Assembly: GCA_050730655.1 (NCBI GenBank)
Contig: JBOHNL010000004.1
Span: 124,001-188,000, forward strand
Reading direction: 5' to 3'
DNA from: JAFEBO01 sp050730655
Lineage (GTDB): Bacteria; Planctomycetota; Phycisphaerae; Phycisphaerales; UBA1924
Length of the DNA: 64,000 nt
A model generated the notes under the pieces. That model was not told the origin of the DNA and did not search any database. It saw only the letters and a program-made list of their open reading frames with translations. Positions 50,628 to 59,574 of the stretch are shown here, piece by piece; the stretch's first letter is position 1, and each line of letters opens with the position of its first letter. A program made the position numbers and the translations under genes.

Positions 50628-50957
50628 TCATGCGGCGATCGCGCGCCCGCACAAATTGACAAGCTCATCGACGCGGTTCTGCAAGTCGTTCAGCTGTGCC
50701 TGGCCAACGCCGTTGTGCAGCAGCTTCTCCACGCTTCCGGCTGAATCGCTGATCGTGGGGAAGCCGTAGCCTCCGGCAGCCCCTTTGAGCTGGTGGGCGA
50801 CCCGGCGAAGCTCGTCAAAGTGCGAACCGCGCAGAAGCCCCTGCAGCGTTTCTACACGCCGCGGCAGTTCCTGCACGAATTCGTGCACCAATTCAACCAT
50901 TTCAGCATCGCCGGCAAAGCGGCTTCGAAGCGGTTCGGTCTGATTTCCAGCGCCCAT
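50628..50957 (-). CDS. Histidine phosphotransfer (HPt) protein
   Basis: A 109-residue four-helix protein. His55 in RRVAHQLKGAAGGYGF is the phosphorylatable residue of HPt domains. There is no kinase or receiver domain, so it is a free phosphorelay intermediate. The ATG at 50957 has GGGAGG upstream. The gene precedes the diguanylate cyclase gene on the same strand, so it likely passes phosphate to the REC domain there; the donor kinase is not nearby. Confidence 0.88.
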   Translation of the reverse strand: MGAGNQTEPLRSRFAGDAEMVELVHEFVQELPRRVETLQGLLRGSHFDELRRVAHQLKGAAGGYGFPTISDSAGSVEKLLHNGVGQAQLNDLQNRVDELVNLCGRAIAA

Positions 50958-51183
50958 GTGTGCCTCCCTGTCTGGAGCATCGACACGATGGCGGGAATCT
51001 TTCGATCCGTCCGGATAGCTGCGCAAAACGCACCACATTTGCCCACGCTTAGCGGACGGGCGCAATTGCTTCGCTTGCGAATGTGAATCTGGGCGATTTG
51101 GACGATTCCGGAATACGCGGCGAAAGCCGCTTCCACTCCGGCGGAGACCGAATCGTTCCGGTCGTCCAATTTGAATCTTGCAA

Positions 51184-51258
51184 TGCCGAGGGGCGGACTC
51201 GAACCGCCGACCTCCGGGTTATGAATCCAGCGCTCTAAACCAGCTGAGCTACCTCGGC
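51184..51258 (-). tRNA. tRNA-Met (elongator-type, anticodon CAT)
   Basis: The reverse strand folds as a cloverleaf: acceptor GCCGAGG/CCTCGGC, D arm with GCTCAGCTGGTTTAGAGC, anticodon loop TTCATAA with CAT, and T arm GGCGGTTCGAGTCCGCC. The acceptor begins with a normal G-C pair and the anticodon stem lacks the three consecutive G-C pairs of initiators, so it is an elongator tRNA-Met. A CAT-bearing tRNA-Ile2 is a less likely alternative. CCA is not encoded. Confidence 0.92.
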
Positions 51259-51283
51259 GACTAAAAAACCGACCCCATCGTAG

Positions 51284-51314
51284 CCGGGAAACGCCCGATA
51301 TTCACGTTTCCGGG
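51284..51314. other. Perfect 10-bp hairpin between tatA and tRNA-Met
   Basis: CCGGGAAACG (51284-51293) and CGTTTCCGGG (51305-51314) pair perfectly around an 11-nt loop. It lies 22 bp after the tatA stop and about 25 bp upstream of the tRNA. On the minus strand a T6 run comes only after another 15 nt, so it is not a standard terminator. It may still protect or end the tatA transcript, or mark tRNA 5' processing. Confidence 0.5.
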
Positions 51315-51336
51315 AGCAAGTAGACCATGAACGGTC

Positions 51337-51666
51337 TTACTGCGGGTCGTCGGACATTCGCTCGCGCTGGGTGGAAGCGGGCTCGGCAGCGCGCGGCCGT
51401 TCGACCCTCGGTCCAGCAGGTGGCGCAGATTCGATCGGGGCCCGATAGCCGCCTTCGACGTACGGATCTCGCTGACGCGGGCGCGAAGCCGAGTCTTCCA
51501 CTTCGTCATCGATGCCTTTGAGGCCCTTCTTGAACTCGACGATGCTGCGACCAAGACCCCGGCCGACTTCAGGAAGTCGCTTGCCGAAAATCAACAGCCC
51601 AATCCCTAAGAGAAAGATCACATGCCAGGGACTTAGGAGATCGTTGATAAATGCCAATGCCGTCAT
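51337..51666 (-). CDS. tatA: Sec-independent translocase subunit TatA/TatB family
   Basis: A 109-residue protein with one N-terminal membrane helix (WHVIFLLGIGLLIFGKRLPE) and the adjacent amphipathic helix EVGRGLGRSIVEFKKGLKGI. The FGKRLPE hinge is typical of TatA. The charged and Pro/Arg-rich C-terminus (about residues 60-109) is disordered. It forms the pore-like oligomer of the twin-arginine pathway that exports folded proteins. TatA is favoured over TatB because of the short amphipathic helix and the FGxxLPE motif. No tatC is seen in the window. Confidence 0.9.
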   Translation of the reverse strand: MTALAFINDLLSPWHVIFLLGIGLLIFGKRLPEVGRGLGRSIVEFKKGLKGIDDEVEDSASRPRQRDPYVEGGYRAPIESAPPAGPRVERPRAAEPASTQRERMSDDPQ

Positions 51667-51770
51667 GAGAATCCTCAGGCTTTCGAACGGGCGGCCATGC
51701 CCTTCCCTGAAATCATAGTTCCAATGGGGGACGGAGGCTGCAGAAAGCAAAGTCGCATCTGCTGGAGGGT

Positions 51771-52679
51771 TTAGCCAAAGGCTTCGGCCGAAACCACGAC
51801 GTTGTGCAGCAGCATGGCCACGGTTACTGGGCCCACGCCCCCTGGAACGGGACTCAGCCAGCCGGCGACATGGCGGACCGGCTCAAAGTCGACGTCCCCC
51901 ACCGTCTTCATTTTGCCGTCGGTGCCCTTGATCCGGTTCACGCCAACGTCAACGACGATCGCTTCGGGCTTGACCATGTCGGCCCGGATCAGGCCCGGGA
52001 CGCCCGCCGCGGCGATCAGGACATCCGCGGTCCGCGTGAGTTCGGGCATGTTGTGTGTGTGCTTATTGCAAGAGATGACCGTCGCTTCTTGACGCATAAG
52101 CAATACGGCGATCGGCTTGCCCACCACATCGCTCGCACCGACAACCAACGCACGTTTGCCTCGAAGCAGCGGCAGTTGCTGCCCCGGCGGCGCGAGCGGA
52201 TCGGCCACGACGGATTCCACCATCTTGATGACGGCCAGCGCCGTGCATGGCGCAAGGCTCGAGCGGCCGTACACGACGTTGCCGATATTGGCGGGGTTTA
52301 CGCCCTCGACATCCTTTTCCGGAGCGATCAGCCGCTGCACGCGATACGGATCGACGCCATCCGGCAGAGGCAGATGAAGCATGATCGCGTGGACAGAATC
52401 CTCGGTGTTGAGCAGCAGTACGCGCCCGGCGATGTCGTCGTACGCGGCGCCGGCGGGGAGCACATGCAGTTTGTAGTCGATGCCGAGGGCGGCGCAGGTG
52501 CGGGCCTGATTGTCGGCGTAGACACGTGCCGCGGAATCACCGGAGTCGACGAGCACAGCATCGAGCCGGACCGCACGACCGCGCTCGCGCATCGTTGCGA
52601 CACGTGCGGCCAACCCCGCGCGCACCAGAGCAGAGATCGCGCTGCCGTCGATGAGCTTTGCTTCCCTGCGGGCGGTCAT
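51771..52679 (-). CDS. folD: FolD-like methylenetetrahydrofolate dehydrogenase with altered cyclohydrolase site
   Basis: A 302-residue protein of the FolD family, which oxidises 5,10-methylene-THF and normally also opens the methenyl form. The NAD(P) fold has ALVVGASDVVGKPIAVLL and the C-terminal motif is PVPGGVGPVTVAMLL, both intact. Tyr54 of the catalytic YxxxK motif is kept but Lys is Gln58. The Gln of the LVQLPLP motif is His102, and the second Asp of KDVDG is Glu125. In the human enzyme these three positions (K56, Q100, D125) are central to catalysis and the Lys is needed for cyclohydrolase activity. The protein may therefore be dehydrogenase-only, like the yeast NAD-dependent enzyme. 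ATG 52679 was used; the upstream frame is not protein-like. Confidence 0.82.
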   Translation of the reverse strand: MTARREAKLIDGSAISALVRAGLAARVATMRERGRAVRLDAVLVDSGDSAARVYADNQARTCAALGIDYKLHVLPAGAAYDDIAGRVLLLNTEDSVHAIMLHLPLPDGVDPYRVQRLIAPEKDVEGVNPANIGNVVYGRSSLAPCTALAVIKMVESVVADPLAPPGQQLPLLRGKRALVVGASDVVGKPIAVLLMRQEATVISCNKHTHNMPELTRTADVLIAAAGVPGLIRADMVKPEAIVVDVGVNRIKGTDGKMKTVGDVDFEPVRHVAGWLSPVPGGVGPVTVAMLLHNVVVSAEAFG

Positions 52680-52831
52680 GGGCGGATGATAACCATCGGC
52701 CGGGATGCCTCGCTTTACAACATCGAAAGAGTCTGCCAAATATACACGTTATGGGTGAAGGTTCATCGATACGTACTCAAGCGGCAACGCACGTTTCGCC
52801 CGGCGATGGGCACATGGAGGGCTCATCCGCC

Positions 52832-55021
52832 ATGTTCGCAAGGGCCTTCGTTGGCCAGTGGAAACCTGTCTACCGAACTTCGGGATATCGACTGGCGATC
52901 TTTGCGTCCGCGATGTTCATGCTGCTCGTGCCGCTCATGTATCTCGCGGCAATCGGCGCGATCGGGTGGCTTCTCTATTGGCACTTTCTACACGACACCG
53001 GTTTGCTGCACACCCGTGCGACCGGCCGCGGCGCACTGCTGATGTTTCTGATCTACCTATTGCCTGGAATCGCCGGCGCCGTGCTCATTCTTTTTCTACT
53101 GCGCCCGCTGCTCTTCCTTTTCGGCAGCGGCGAGGACGAAAGCAAGATCGAGGTCTTTCCACGCGAAGAGCCCCGGCTCTTTGGATTTGTCGAATCGGTC
53201 TGCAACACGATGGGCGCGCCGGTTCCCGAGCGGATCTTCATTGATTGCGATGTGAATGCCGCGGCACAACTGCTTGGGGGCGGCTTCGGCCTGTTCGGGC
53301 GGCGCCGGCTTGCGTTGCATATCGGCTTGCCGCTGGTTGCCGGACTCAGCGCAACGGCGTTCGCCGGCGTGCTGGCCCACGAGTTCGGGCATTTCTCGCA
53401 AGGCGCGGGGATGCGGGCGACTTCGATCCTCGGGCGGATGAGCCGCTGGATGGGAATCGCGGCATACGACCGGGGCGGCATCGATGCGAGCATTGCGGGG
53501 TTGATTCAATCCGGGACAGCGTCGCTCGTCATCGTCGGAATCGTGCTCGCGATTTGTGTGGGGATCGCGCGCCTCATTCTCAAAGGCGTGTTCTTCTTCG
53601 GATACGGCGTGGCACGCGTCATGGGACGCCGGATGGAATTCGACGCGGATGCCCATCAGGCACGGTTTGTCGGGAGCAAGGCTGCGATTGACCTGTGGCC
53701 TCGCATGGTCGGGCTCATGACCGCGCAGCAGCAGGCGGATATGAAAATCGCGGAGCAATGGAAAAACCGCACGCTTCCGGAGGACTTCCCGGCTCTGGTG
53801 GCGTCCACCGCGCGTCGCCTCTCGCCCGATACCAAGTCTCACATCAAGCGATCGGTCGAAGAGACGCACACAGGCTGGTTCGATACACACCCGGCGACGG
53901 GCGTCCGTGTACGTATGATGGGTGCTCTGAATGAGCCGGGGATCTTTCGGCTCGACGAGCCCGCGACGACGCTCTTCACGAATTTCGGCGATGCGAGCAA
54001 GAAAGCGTCGTATGCATTCTTCAAAGAGCGGGTCGGCGAGTTCATCTTCTCCGCGACGTTTGTCCGCTCTTCCGACATGTTTGGCTCGCACGACGAGGAG
54101 GAGGCACGTGCCGCGGCGGTTCCCGCGTTCCTGGGCTTTGAGCCTGGGGACTGGCGTCCGCTCGCGCTCCGGATGGAATCAATTGAGGCGCCATCCGATC
54201 CAAAAGCCTGCTGGGAGAAGATCCGCGCAGCCCGTCAGGCACTATCGAGTGCTGGACCTGCCGCGGCGGGTGTGATGGACGACTTCCTGGCCGCCGATCG
54301 CACGCTCATGCAGGCGGAAGCGGCTCCGATTGTCTTTGCGCTCGGCATCTCTTCCATCAAGAAGGAATTCCAATTTAGGTTCACCAGTGCACGTTCGATG
54401 AACACTGAAAGAGACAAGGCGCTCGACGTCGCCTCGAAAACGTCTGCAGCGATCGACGATGCGCTCGATGCCGCGGCAAGCCGGGTCGCAGGGAATCTGC
54501 GCATGCTGGCGGTTCCGGGAATCGACAAACGAGTTCCAGACGCAGCCAAGCTGCTCGCCCGAGCGCAAGTTCTCGTCAAGGCCGAGGTCGCGCTGCGGCG
54601 TGCATTTCCGGCGATGAAACAGCTCCGCGAGAACTTTCAGCGGACGATTCTGCTCTTGCCGTATGTGGACGATCCGAAGATGAAGGACAAGACCCGCGAG
54701 CAATTCCGGCCGCTGACCGACATGCTGCGCGATGCCTTCATCAGTCTCCGGCAGGATCTGGGCGGCACACCGTCTCCGTTCCCCGGGCCGGACGGCGAGA
54801 CCAATCTCGGCGGGCTGGTGTTCCGGGGCACGCCCGCGTGGCGCGAGTACGACCAGATTCTGGGAGCCGCGTCCGACGCGATCGAAAAGTTCACAGAAAC
54901 GCAACGTCATGTAATGTCGGAACTTGTAGAGATCGCGTCGAAGACGGAGACGGCCCTTCGCAGCCAATCTTCCCCTCGCGCCGATTCACCGGAAACACGT
55001 CCGGCCTCCCGATCGCGGTAG
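52832..55021 (+). CDS. Membrane-bound M48-family metallopeptidase
   Basis: About 729 residues. The N-terminus has two strong membrane segments (about 20-50 and 70-100), followed by the M48 zinc protease domain. The zinc motif HEFGHFSQG is at residues 183-187, and the third ligand Glu lies in MEFDADAHQARFVGSK. Two more hydrophobic segments (about 225-265) flank the catalytic core. The C-terminal 300 residues are soluble and rich in helices (RSMNTERDKALDVASK), with no domain I recognise. Members related to HtpX degrade or shed membrane proteins. The start is uncertain: the ATG at 52832 has GGAGG 11 nt upstream; ATG 52814 is possible. Close to ligA, with 9 bp between them. Confidence 0.85.
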   Translation: MFARAFVGQWKPVYRTSGYRLAIFASAMFMLLVPLMYLAAIGAIGWLLYWHFLHDTGLLHTRATGRGALLMFLIYLLPGIAGAVLILFLLRPLLFLFGSGEDESKIEVFPREEPRLFGFVESVCNTMGAPVPERIFIDCDVNAAAQLLGGGFGLFGRRRLALHIGLPLVAGLSATAFAGVLAHEFGHFSQGAGMRATSILGRMSRWMGIAAYDRGGIDASIAGLIQSGTASLVIVGIVLAICVGIARLILKGVFFFGYGVARVMGRRMEFDADAHQARFVGSKAAIDLWPRMVGLMTAQQQADMKIAEQWKNRTLPEDFPALVASTARRLSPDTKSHIKRSVEETHTGWFDTHPATGVRVRMMGALNEPGIFRLDEPATTLFTNFGDASKKASYAFFKERVGEFIFSATFVRSSDMFGSHDEEEARAAAVPAFLGFEPGDWRPLALRMESIEAPSDPKACWEKIRAARQALSSAGPAAAGVMDDFLAADRTLMQAEAAPIVFALGISSIKKEFQFRFTSARSMNTERDKALDVASKTSAAIDDALDAAASRVAGNLRMLAVPGIDKRVPDAAKLLARAQVLVKAEVALRRAFPAMKQLRENFQRTILLLPYVDDPKMKDKTREQFRPLTDMLRDAFISLRQDLGGTPSPFPGPDGETNLGGLVFRGTPAWREYDQILGAASDAIEKFTETQRHVMSELVEIASKTETALRSQSSPRADSPETRPASRSR

Positions 55022-55030
55022 CATTCCGCC

Positions 55031-57253
55031 GTGACACCGTCATCCAAATCAATGTCCGGGAAGGAAGCGGGCCGCATCGACGAATTGCGGGCGCTGCTCG
55101 ACCGCGCCAACCGCGCGTATTACGCCGACGCATCACCGATCATGAGCGATCCGGAATTCGATCGGTTGCTCAAGGAGTTGGCGGAGCTGGAATCGCGGCA
55201 TCCCGAACTTGACGATCCCGCGAGCCCCACCAAACGCGTCGGGGGCGAGCCGATCGAGGGATTCCGGCAGATCAAGCACCGGCTGCCGATGCTGAGCATC
55301 GACAACACCTATGACGAGCAGGGGCTGCGTGATTGGTACGCGCGGGTGAGCAAGAGTGACGGCGGGCTTTTCGCGGGTGACGCGAAGGGTCCGCTGGTCG
55401 TGTGCGACCCGAAGATTGACGGGGTTGCGCTGTCGTTGCGGTATGAAGACGGCAAGCTGGTACACGCCGTGACGCGAGGCGATGGAACGACCGGGGACGA
55501 TGTCACGCATGCCGCGCGGGCGATTCGGGCGATTCCGCTTTCGCTTGATGGCTCGAGCAAGAACGCTCCGAAGATTCCCAAAGTGCTGGAAGTGCGAGGC
55601 GAGGTGTACATGCCTGCCCGCGAATTTGAACGCCTGAACAAGGAGCGGGAAGAAGCGGGCGAGGAGCTCTTCATGAATCCGCGGAATGCAACCGCGGGCA
55701 CGCTGAAGAATCTCGATCCAAAGGTCGCGGGCTCGCGCAATCTCGCATTCTCGGCGCACGGCCGGGGCGAAGTGATGGTGAAGACGCCGGGCGACTCCGA
55801 AGCGTTTGCGGAAACCTTCTCGCAATTTCTGAAAAACATCCGCGTACTCGGTATCCCGGCAAGCGCTCACTCGACCGTCTGCAAGTCGGCCGATCAGGCG
55901 ATCGAGATCATCCGTGCGTTCGACACGCAGCGCCAGAAACTGAGCTTTGCAACCGACGGCATGGTTGTGCGTGTCGACTCCTTTGCGCTTCAGGCTGATC
56001 TCGGCCTGACATCGAAAAGTCCGCGCTGGATAGTCGCGTACAAATATCCCGCAGAGCGCAAGACAACACGGCTGATCGATGTGCTGCATCAGGTGGGCAA
56101 GACCGGCAAGATCACGCCGAGGGCGGTGATGGAGCCCGTACTCATCGCGGGCACGATGGTGCAGCACGCAACGCTGCACAATTACGGACGCATCAAGGAC
56201 GCGGAGACCGAAAAGCCCGAGACCCGCACCGATATCCGAATTGGCGACACGGTCTACGTCGAGAAAGCTGGCGAGATCATTCCGCAGGTGGTCGGCGTCG
56301 TGCTCGGCGAGCGGCCGAAGTCGGCTCGCAAGATCGCGGCGCCATCCAAGTGCCCGGAATGTTCGGCGGTGGTTGAAGTCGAGCCGCCGGAAGCCGAGGA
56401 GAACCCGGCGCTCGAGACCGTTCGACGCTGCATAAACCCGGAGTGCCCGGCGCAGATGCGTGAAAAACTCGTCTGGTTCGCCGGGCGCAAGCAGATGGAT
56501 ATCGAGGGACTCGGCGAGAAGACAGTTGATCTGATTCGCGCAAGCGCGATCCCGCTGAATTCGTTTGCGGATATTTTCCGGCTCGGCGAGCACCGCGATG
56601 AACTCACCGAACTCGATGGCATGGGCGAAAAGAAGATCGAAACGCTCATCGCGGGTATCGAGACAGCGAAGCAACGCGGCCTCGGCCGGCTGCTCGGCAG
56701 CATGGGGATTCGGCATGTCGGCGACACCACCGGCAAGATGCTCGCGCGAGTCTTTCCTGATCTCGATGCGCTGCTGGAAGCTTCGCAAGACCAGTTGATG
56801 CCCCGAGCGCTCAAGAAAGACCGCGCCGTCGAACTCGGGTTTCCCGCCGAACCAAAGGACCGACCCGAGACCAGCCTCGGCAAAGACACCGCGCCTGCCG
56901 TGCACGCCTACCTGCATAGCCCGCAAGCGCGAAAGATGTTTCAGGATCTGCGCAAACTCGGATTGAACGTGGAGAGCGCCGACTATCGCAAGCCGGGTTC
57001 ATCCCCCACCACCGCGTCGGGCCCCTTTGCGGGAAAAACGGTGGTTCTGACCGGCACGCTTGAGAATTACGAGCGCACCCAACTTGCCGAGATCCTTGAA
57101 GGACTTGGCGCCAAGGTGTCCGGTTCGGTCTCCTCGAAGACCAATCTCGTGATCGCGGGCGAGGCCGCCGGCTCGAAACTCGACAAAGCCCGAGAACTCG
57201 GGATTACCGTCTGGAACGAGGCCCAGTTGCAGAAAGCGCTCGGCAAGAACTGA
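55031..57253 (+). CDS. ligA: NAD-dependent DNA ligase
   Basis: A 740-residue ligase that seals nicks using NAD+. The adenylation lysine is Lys128 in CDPKIDGVALSLRYEDG. Domain Ia precedes it (YYADASPIMSDPEFDRLLKEL). An OB fold, a Cys4 zinc finger (CPECSAVV and CINPECPAQM), four HhH motifs (GMGEKKIETLIAGIE and GLGRLLGSMGIRHVG) and a BRCT domain at the C-terminus (KTVVLTGTLENYERTQLAEI) follow in normal order. The length is slightly above the usual 670. The GTG at 55031 is used; an ATG at 55052 (residue 8) is an alternative. It follows the M48 peptidase gene after 9 bp. Confidence 0.96.
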   Translation: MTPSSKSMSGKEAGRIDELRALLDRANRAYYADASPIMSDPEFDRLLKELAELESRHPELDDPASPTKRVGGEPIEGFRQIKHRLPMLSIDNTYDEQGLRDWYARVSKSDGGLFAGDAKGPLVVCDPKIDGVALSLRYEDGKLVHAVTRGDGTTGDDVTHAARAIRAIPLSLDGSSKNAPKIPKVLEVRGEVYMPAREFERLNKEREEAGEELFMNPRNATAGTLKNLDPKVAGSRNLAFSAHGRGEVMVKTPGDSEAFAETFSQFLKNIRVLGIPASAHSTVCKSADQAIEIIRAFDTQRQKLSFATDGMVVRVDSFALQADLGLTSKSPRWIVAYKYPAERKTTRLIDVLHQVGKTGKITPRAVMEPVLIAGTMVQHATLHNYGRIKDAETEKPETRTDIRIGDTVYVEKAGEIIPQVVGVVLGERPKSARKIAAPSKCPECSAVVEVEPPEAEENPALETVRRCINPECPAQMREKLVWFAGRKQMDIEGLGEKTVDLIRASAIPLNSFADIFRLGEHRDELTELDGMGEKKIETLIAGIETAKQRGLGRLLGSMGIRHVGDTTGKMLARVFPDLDALLEASQDQLMPRALKKDRAVELGFPAEPKDRPETSLGKDTAPAVHAYLHSPQARKMFQDLRKLGLNVESADYRKPGSSPTTASGPFAGKTVVLTGTLENYERTQLAEILEGLGAKVSGSVSSKTNLVIAGEAAGSKLDKARELGITVWNEAQLQKALGKN

Positions 57254-57290
57254 TCGCCTCGCTTCCCTCCTTTTCCGCGGCAGAATCAAC

Positions 57291-57857
57291 ATGTCCGACC
57301 AAGCCCCAAAGCCGAACCTGCCAGACCGCGGAGACGATGGCGCGATGCGCAACGTGGAATTTAAAGCCGAACTGCGTGATCTGCCCTTGGCAGTCTCCGT
57401 TTGCGAGACACTCGGCGCTCGCTACGTCGGGCTGCTCGAACAAACAGATACGTATTACCGCGTCGCCGATGCACGTCTCAAAAAGCGTGAGACCGTCGGC
57501 GAACCGGCGGAGTGGATCTTCTACGAGCGGCCCGATTCAAGTTCCCCCAAGATCAGCTCGTTCATGATCTATTCCGAATCCGAAGCGCTCGAGCGGTTTG
57601 GGTTCAGCCCGCTCCCCATCTGGGTCGTCGTCAAGAAATCGCGTGAGTTGCTGTTACTCGGGAATGTGCGCATCCACCTCGACATGGTGCGTGATCTTGG
57701 CACGTTTATCGAGCTCGAAGCAATGGTGACCAAGGGCTGCGATGAGGCCGCATGCCGCGCATCGATTGCACGGATCCGCAACGCCCTCGGCCCGCTGCTT
57801 GGCGAGCCGATTTCAACCGGTTACAGCGACATGCTCGCTGAGTCGTCCGCGGCCTGA
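57291..57857 (+). CDS. CYTH domain protein (class IV adenylate cyclase-like)
   Basis: A 188-residue protein with the CYTH fold, which acts on triphosphates. It has the N-terminal motif NVEFKAEL (ExExK-like), then TDTYYRVADARLKKRE with conserved Arg/Lys pairs, VVVKKSRELLLLGNVRIHLDMV, and FIELEAMV, the metal-binding pair of Glu residues. This arrangement fits class IV adenylate cyclases (CyaB) more than thiamine triphosphatases. The first 20 residues are Pro/Asp-rich. Cyclic AMP formation is predicted, not proven. It starts 37 bp after ligA on the same strand. Confidence 0.82.
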   Translation: MSDQAPKPNLPDRGDDGAMRNVEFKAELRDLPLAVSVCETLGARYVGLLEQTDTYYRVADARLKKRETVGEPAEWIFYERPDSSSPKISSFMIYSESEALERFGFSPLPIWVVVKKSRELLLLGNVRIHLDMVRDLGTFIELEAMVTKGCDEAACRASIARIRNALGPLLGEPISTGYSDMLAESSAA

Positions 57858-57870
57858 GTCCGCATCCAAT

Positions 57871-59574
57871 TCAGAACTCGTCGTCCTGTCCCTCCGGCTC
57901 TTCATTCGGATCAAACGGCACCACGACCGCCGCGCGACCAAACTGATCGCCGCGGTGGCGCCCCGAGCCGTCCATCAATGCGAGGGCCGCGACCGGGAAC
58001 AAGAACCATTTGATCGCGTTGCGCGTCAGGCTAGAGGCAAAGCTTGGACGGAGGATCTCTTCTTTGTCCGCGCCCTCTTTTCGCGGCACGATCGAGATCA
58101 CTTCGCAGTCCGCGAGCAACTTTCCGGGCGAACGCCCGAAAAACGTCTCACCTACCGTGCCCACTAGACAGCCGAGCACCGCCACCAGCATCAGCGTCTC
58201 AAACGCTTCGCCATCGAGCCAGACCATCGGCCCGAGCAATTCCAGGATGCTGTTGCCGGTCAGACGCGGCACAAGCAGCGCGACGATCGCAAAGTCCAGA
58301 ATCGCCGCGACCGCTCGACGAGTGGGCTCTGCATACGAAAATCCTTCGGGCAGGTGCACTTCCGTCGGCTCGTCGGCGCGCAGGACCAGAACGAGAATTA
58401 ATCCCATCGCCAGTATGAGTCCGACCGCGATAAACCGAAATTCGCCCGACCCGAGCGGATCAAGCGGCTGCGCCGGCCCTGCAAAGAAGACACGCCCGGT
58501 GAGCAGTGACAGTTCAACCACCTTCGCGCCGGTGCTCGGAGTGGTACTTTTCGCTTCCGTCGCGCTCGCCTGACGCGAAGTGGAGACCACCACCAGGCGC
58601 GCGAGTCCGTCAATCGGAACGATCGCGCGAATGGGGCCGAGATCATCCACACTCGCAGCGCGTCGCGCGAAGTCGGGGGAGACCTCAAAGATCTCGATCG
58701 CTTCGGCGCTCGAATTCGCGATCGCGTACCACCGGCTGGCAACCCGCAGCATGGTTGAAGCCGGATCGACTGCCTCTGCGCCCGCAGGACTCATCCGGAT
58801 GAACTTCCAGTCCACCACGACTGTCACTGCCGCGGGGTCCGCTTCCGACTTCGCTTCGGTTGGCGTGCCCGACCAGACGCTCCATTCGTTCCGCTGCCGC
58901 GCAAGCACATAGACGCCCGCGGAATCCGCGAACAGTTCCACGTGCCCGGCGGTCCGATCTCGTTGTACTTGAACCAAGGCTTCCGGCAACTCGACGTTCC
59001 GCCACGCGCGCTCGACCAGCGCCAGCAGGCGCAGGTCGCCCCGACGCTCATCCGCAATCATCGCGAGCGGACCGCCGAAACCCACGGCGAAACCGGTCAG
59101 CTTCCCGCCTCCAGGCAGACTCGGAAGCGTGTCCATCCGTCCCGATGGTTGGTCGACCCACAAGTCCGAGTCAGAAAACCGCTGTGCACGCAGCGTCCGT
59201 ACGGTGCGAGTTTTCGCGTCGCCCGCTATTTCCGCGCGCGGCGCGAAGACTGCGTAAACCGAGTCTTCCCACGCGGCGAGCGCCTCGGGAACTTCAGGCA
59301 GCCGCGTCACGCTCCGGTAGAGCCCCTGAGCGCTCGGACGTGCCGAACCATCCGGCATTGAACGAGGCGGAACGTGTGCCAGGACATATTCGCGTCCACC
59401 CAACGCGGGCATCACGAACCACGAGTGCGTCGGAGCGGGATACGCCTGACCCTTGGTCATGGGTGCCGCGGCACTGGGGAGCCGGGCAAACGCAAACGAC
59501 GCAAAGAACATCGAAGCGACAAACGCAATCGCAACCCAGTAGAGCAGGCCAGCTCTTTGACTCTGATATTTCAC
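57871..59574 (-). CDS. RDD-family membrane protein with exported N-terminal half
   Basis: A 567-residue protein. A signal-anchor (LLYWVAIAFVASMFFASFA) is followed by about 330 periplasmic residues that look like beta-propeller or beta-rich repeats (LAAWEDSVYAVFAPRAE and FADSAGVYVLARQRN). A C-terminal membrane part has RDD hallmarks: RAVAAILDFAIVALLVPRL and FFGRSPGKLLADCEVIS. The RDD domain is of unknown function. The Asp/Glu-rich tail is cytoplasmic. Its ATG overlaps the stop of the upstream lipoprotein gene by 4 nt (ATGA), so the two are translationally coupled. Confidence 0.78.
   Translation of the reverse strand: MKYQSQRAGLLYWVAIAFVASMFFASFAFARLPSAAAPMTKGQAYPAPTHSWFVMPALGGREYVLAHVPPRSMPDGSARPSAQGLYRSVTRLPEVPEALAAWEDSVYAVFAPRAEIAGDAKTRTVRTLRAQRFSDSDLWVDQPSGRMDTLPSLPGGGKLTGFAVGFGGPLAMIADERRGDLRLLALVERAWRNVELPEALVQVQRDRTAGHVELFADSAGVYVLARQRNEWSVWSGTPTEAKSEADPAAVTVVVDWKFIRMSPAGAEAVDPASTMLRVASRWYAIANSSAEAIEIFEVSPDFARRAASVDDLGPIRAIVPIDGLARLVVVSTSRQASATEAKSTTPSTGAKVVELSLLTGRVFFAGPAQPLDPLGSGEFRFIAVGLILAMGLILVLVLRADEPTEVHLPEGFSYAEPTRRAVAAILDFAIVALLVPRLTGNSILELLGPMVWLDGEAFETLMLVAVLGCLVGTVGETFFGRSPGKLLADCEVISIVPRKEGADKEEILRPSFASSLTRNAIKWFLFPVAALALMDGSGRHRGDQFGRAAVVVPFDPNEEPEGQDDEF

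Noticed and set aside
51263..51314. Hairpin plus T6 run upstream of tRNA-Met as a normal rho-independent terminator of tatA
   Set aside because: The T run lies about 15 nt from the stem base, too far for a standard intrinsic terminator.
55133..56926. 597-codon open frame on the minus strand across ligA
   Set aside because: Antisense to ligA, Arg/His/Leu-rich with no domain or ribosome-binding site.
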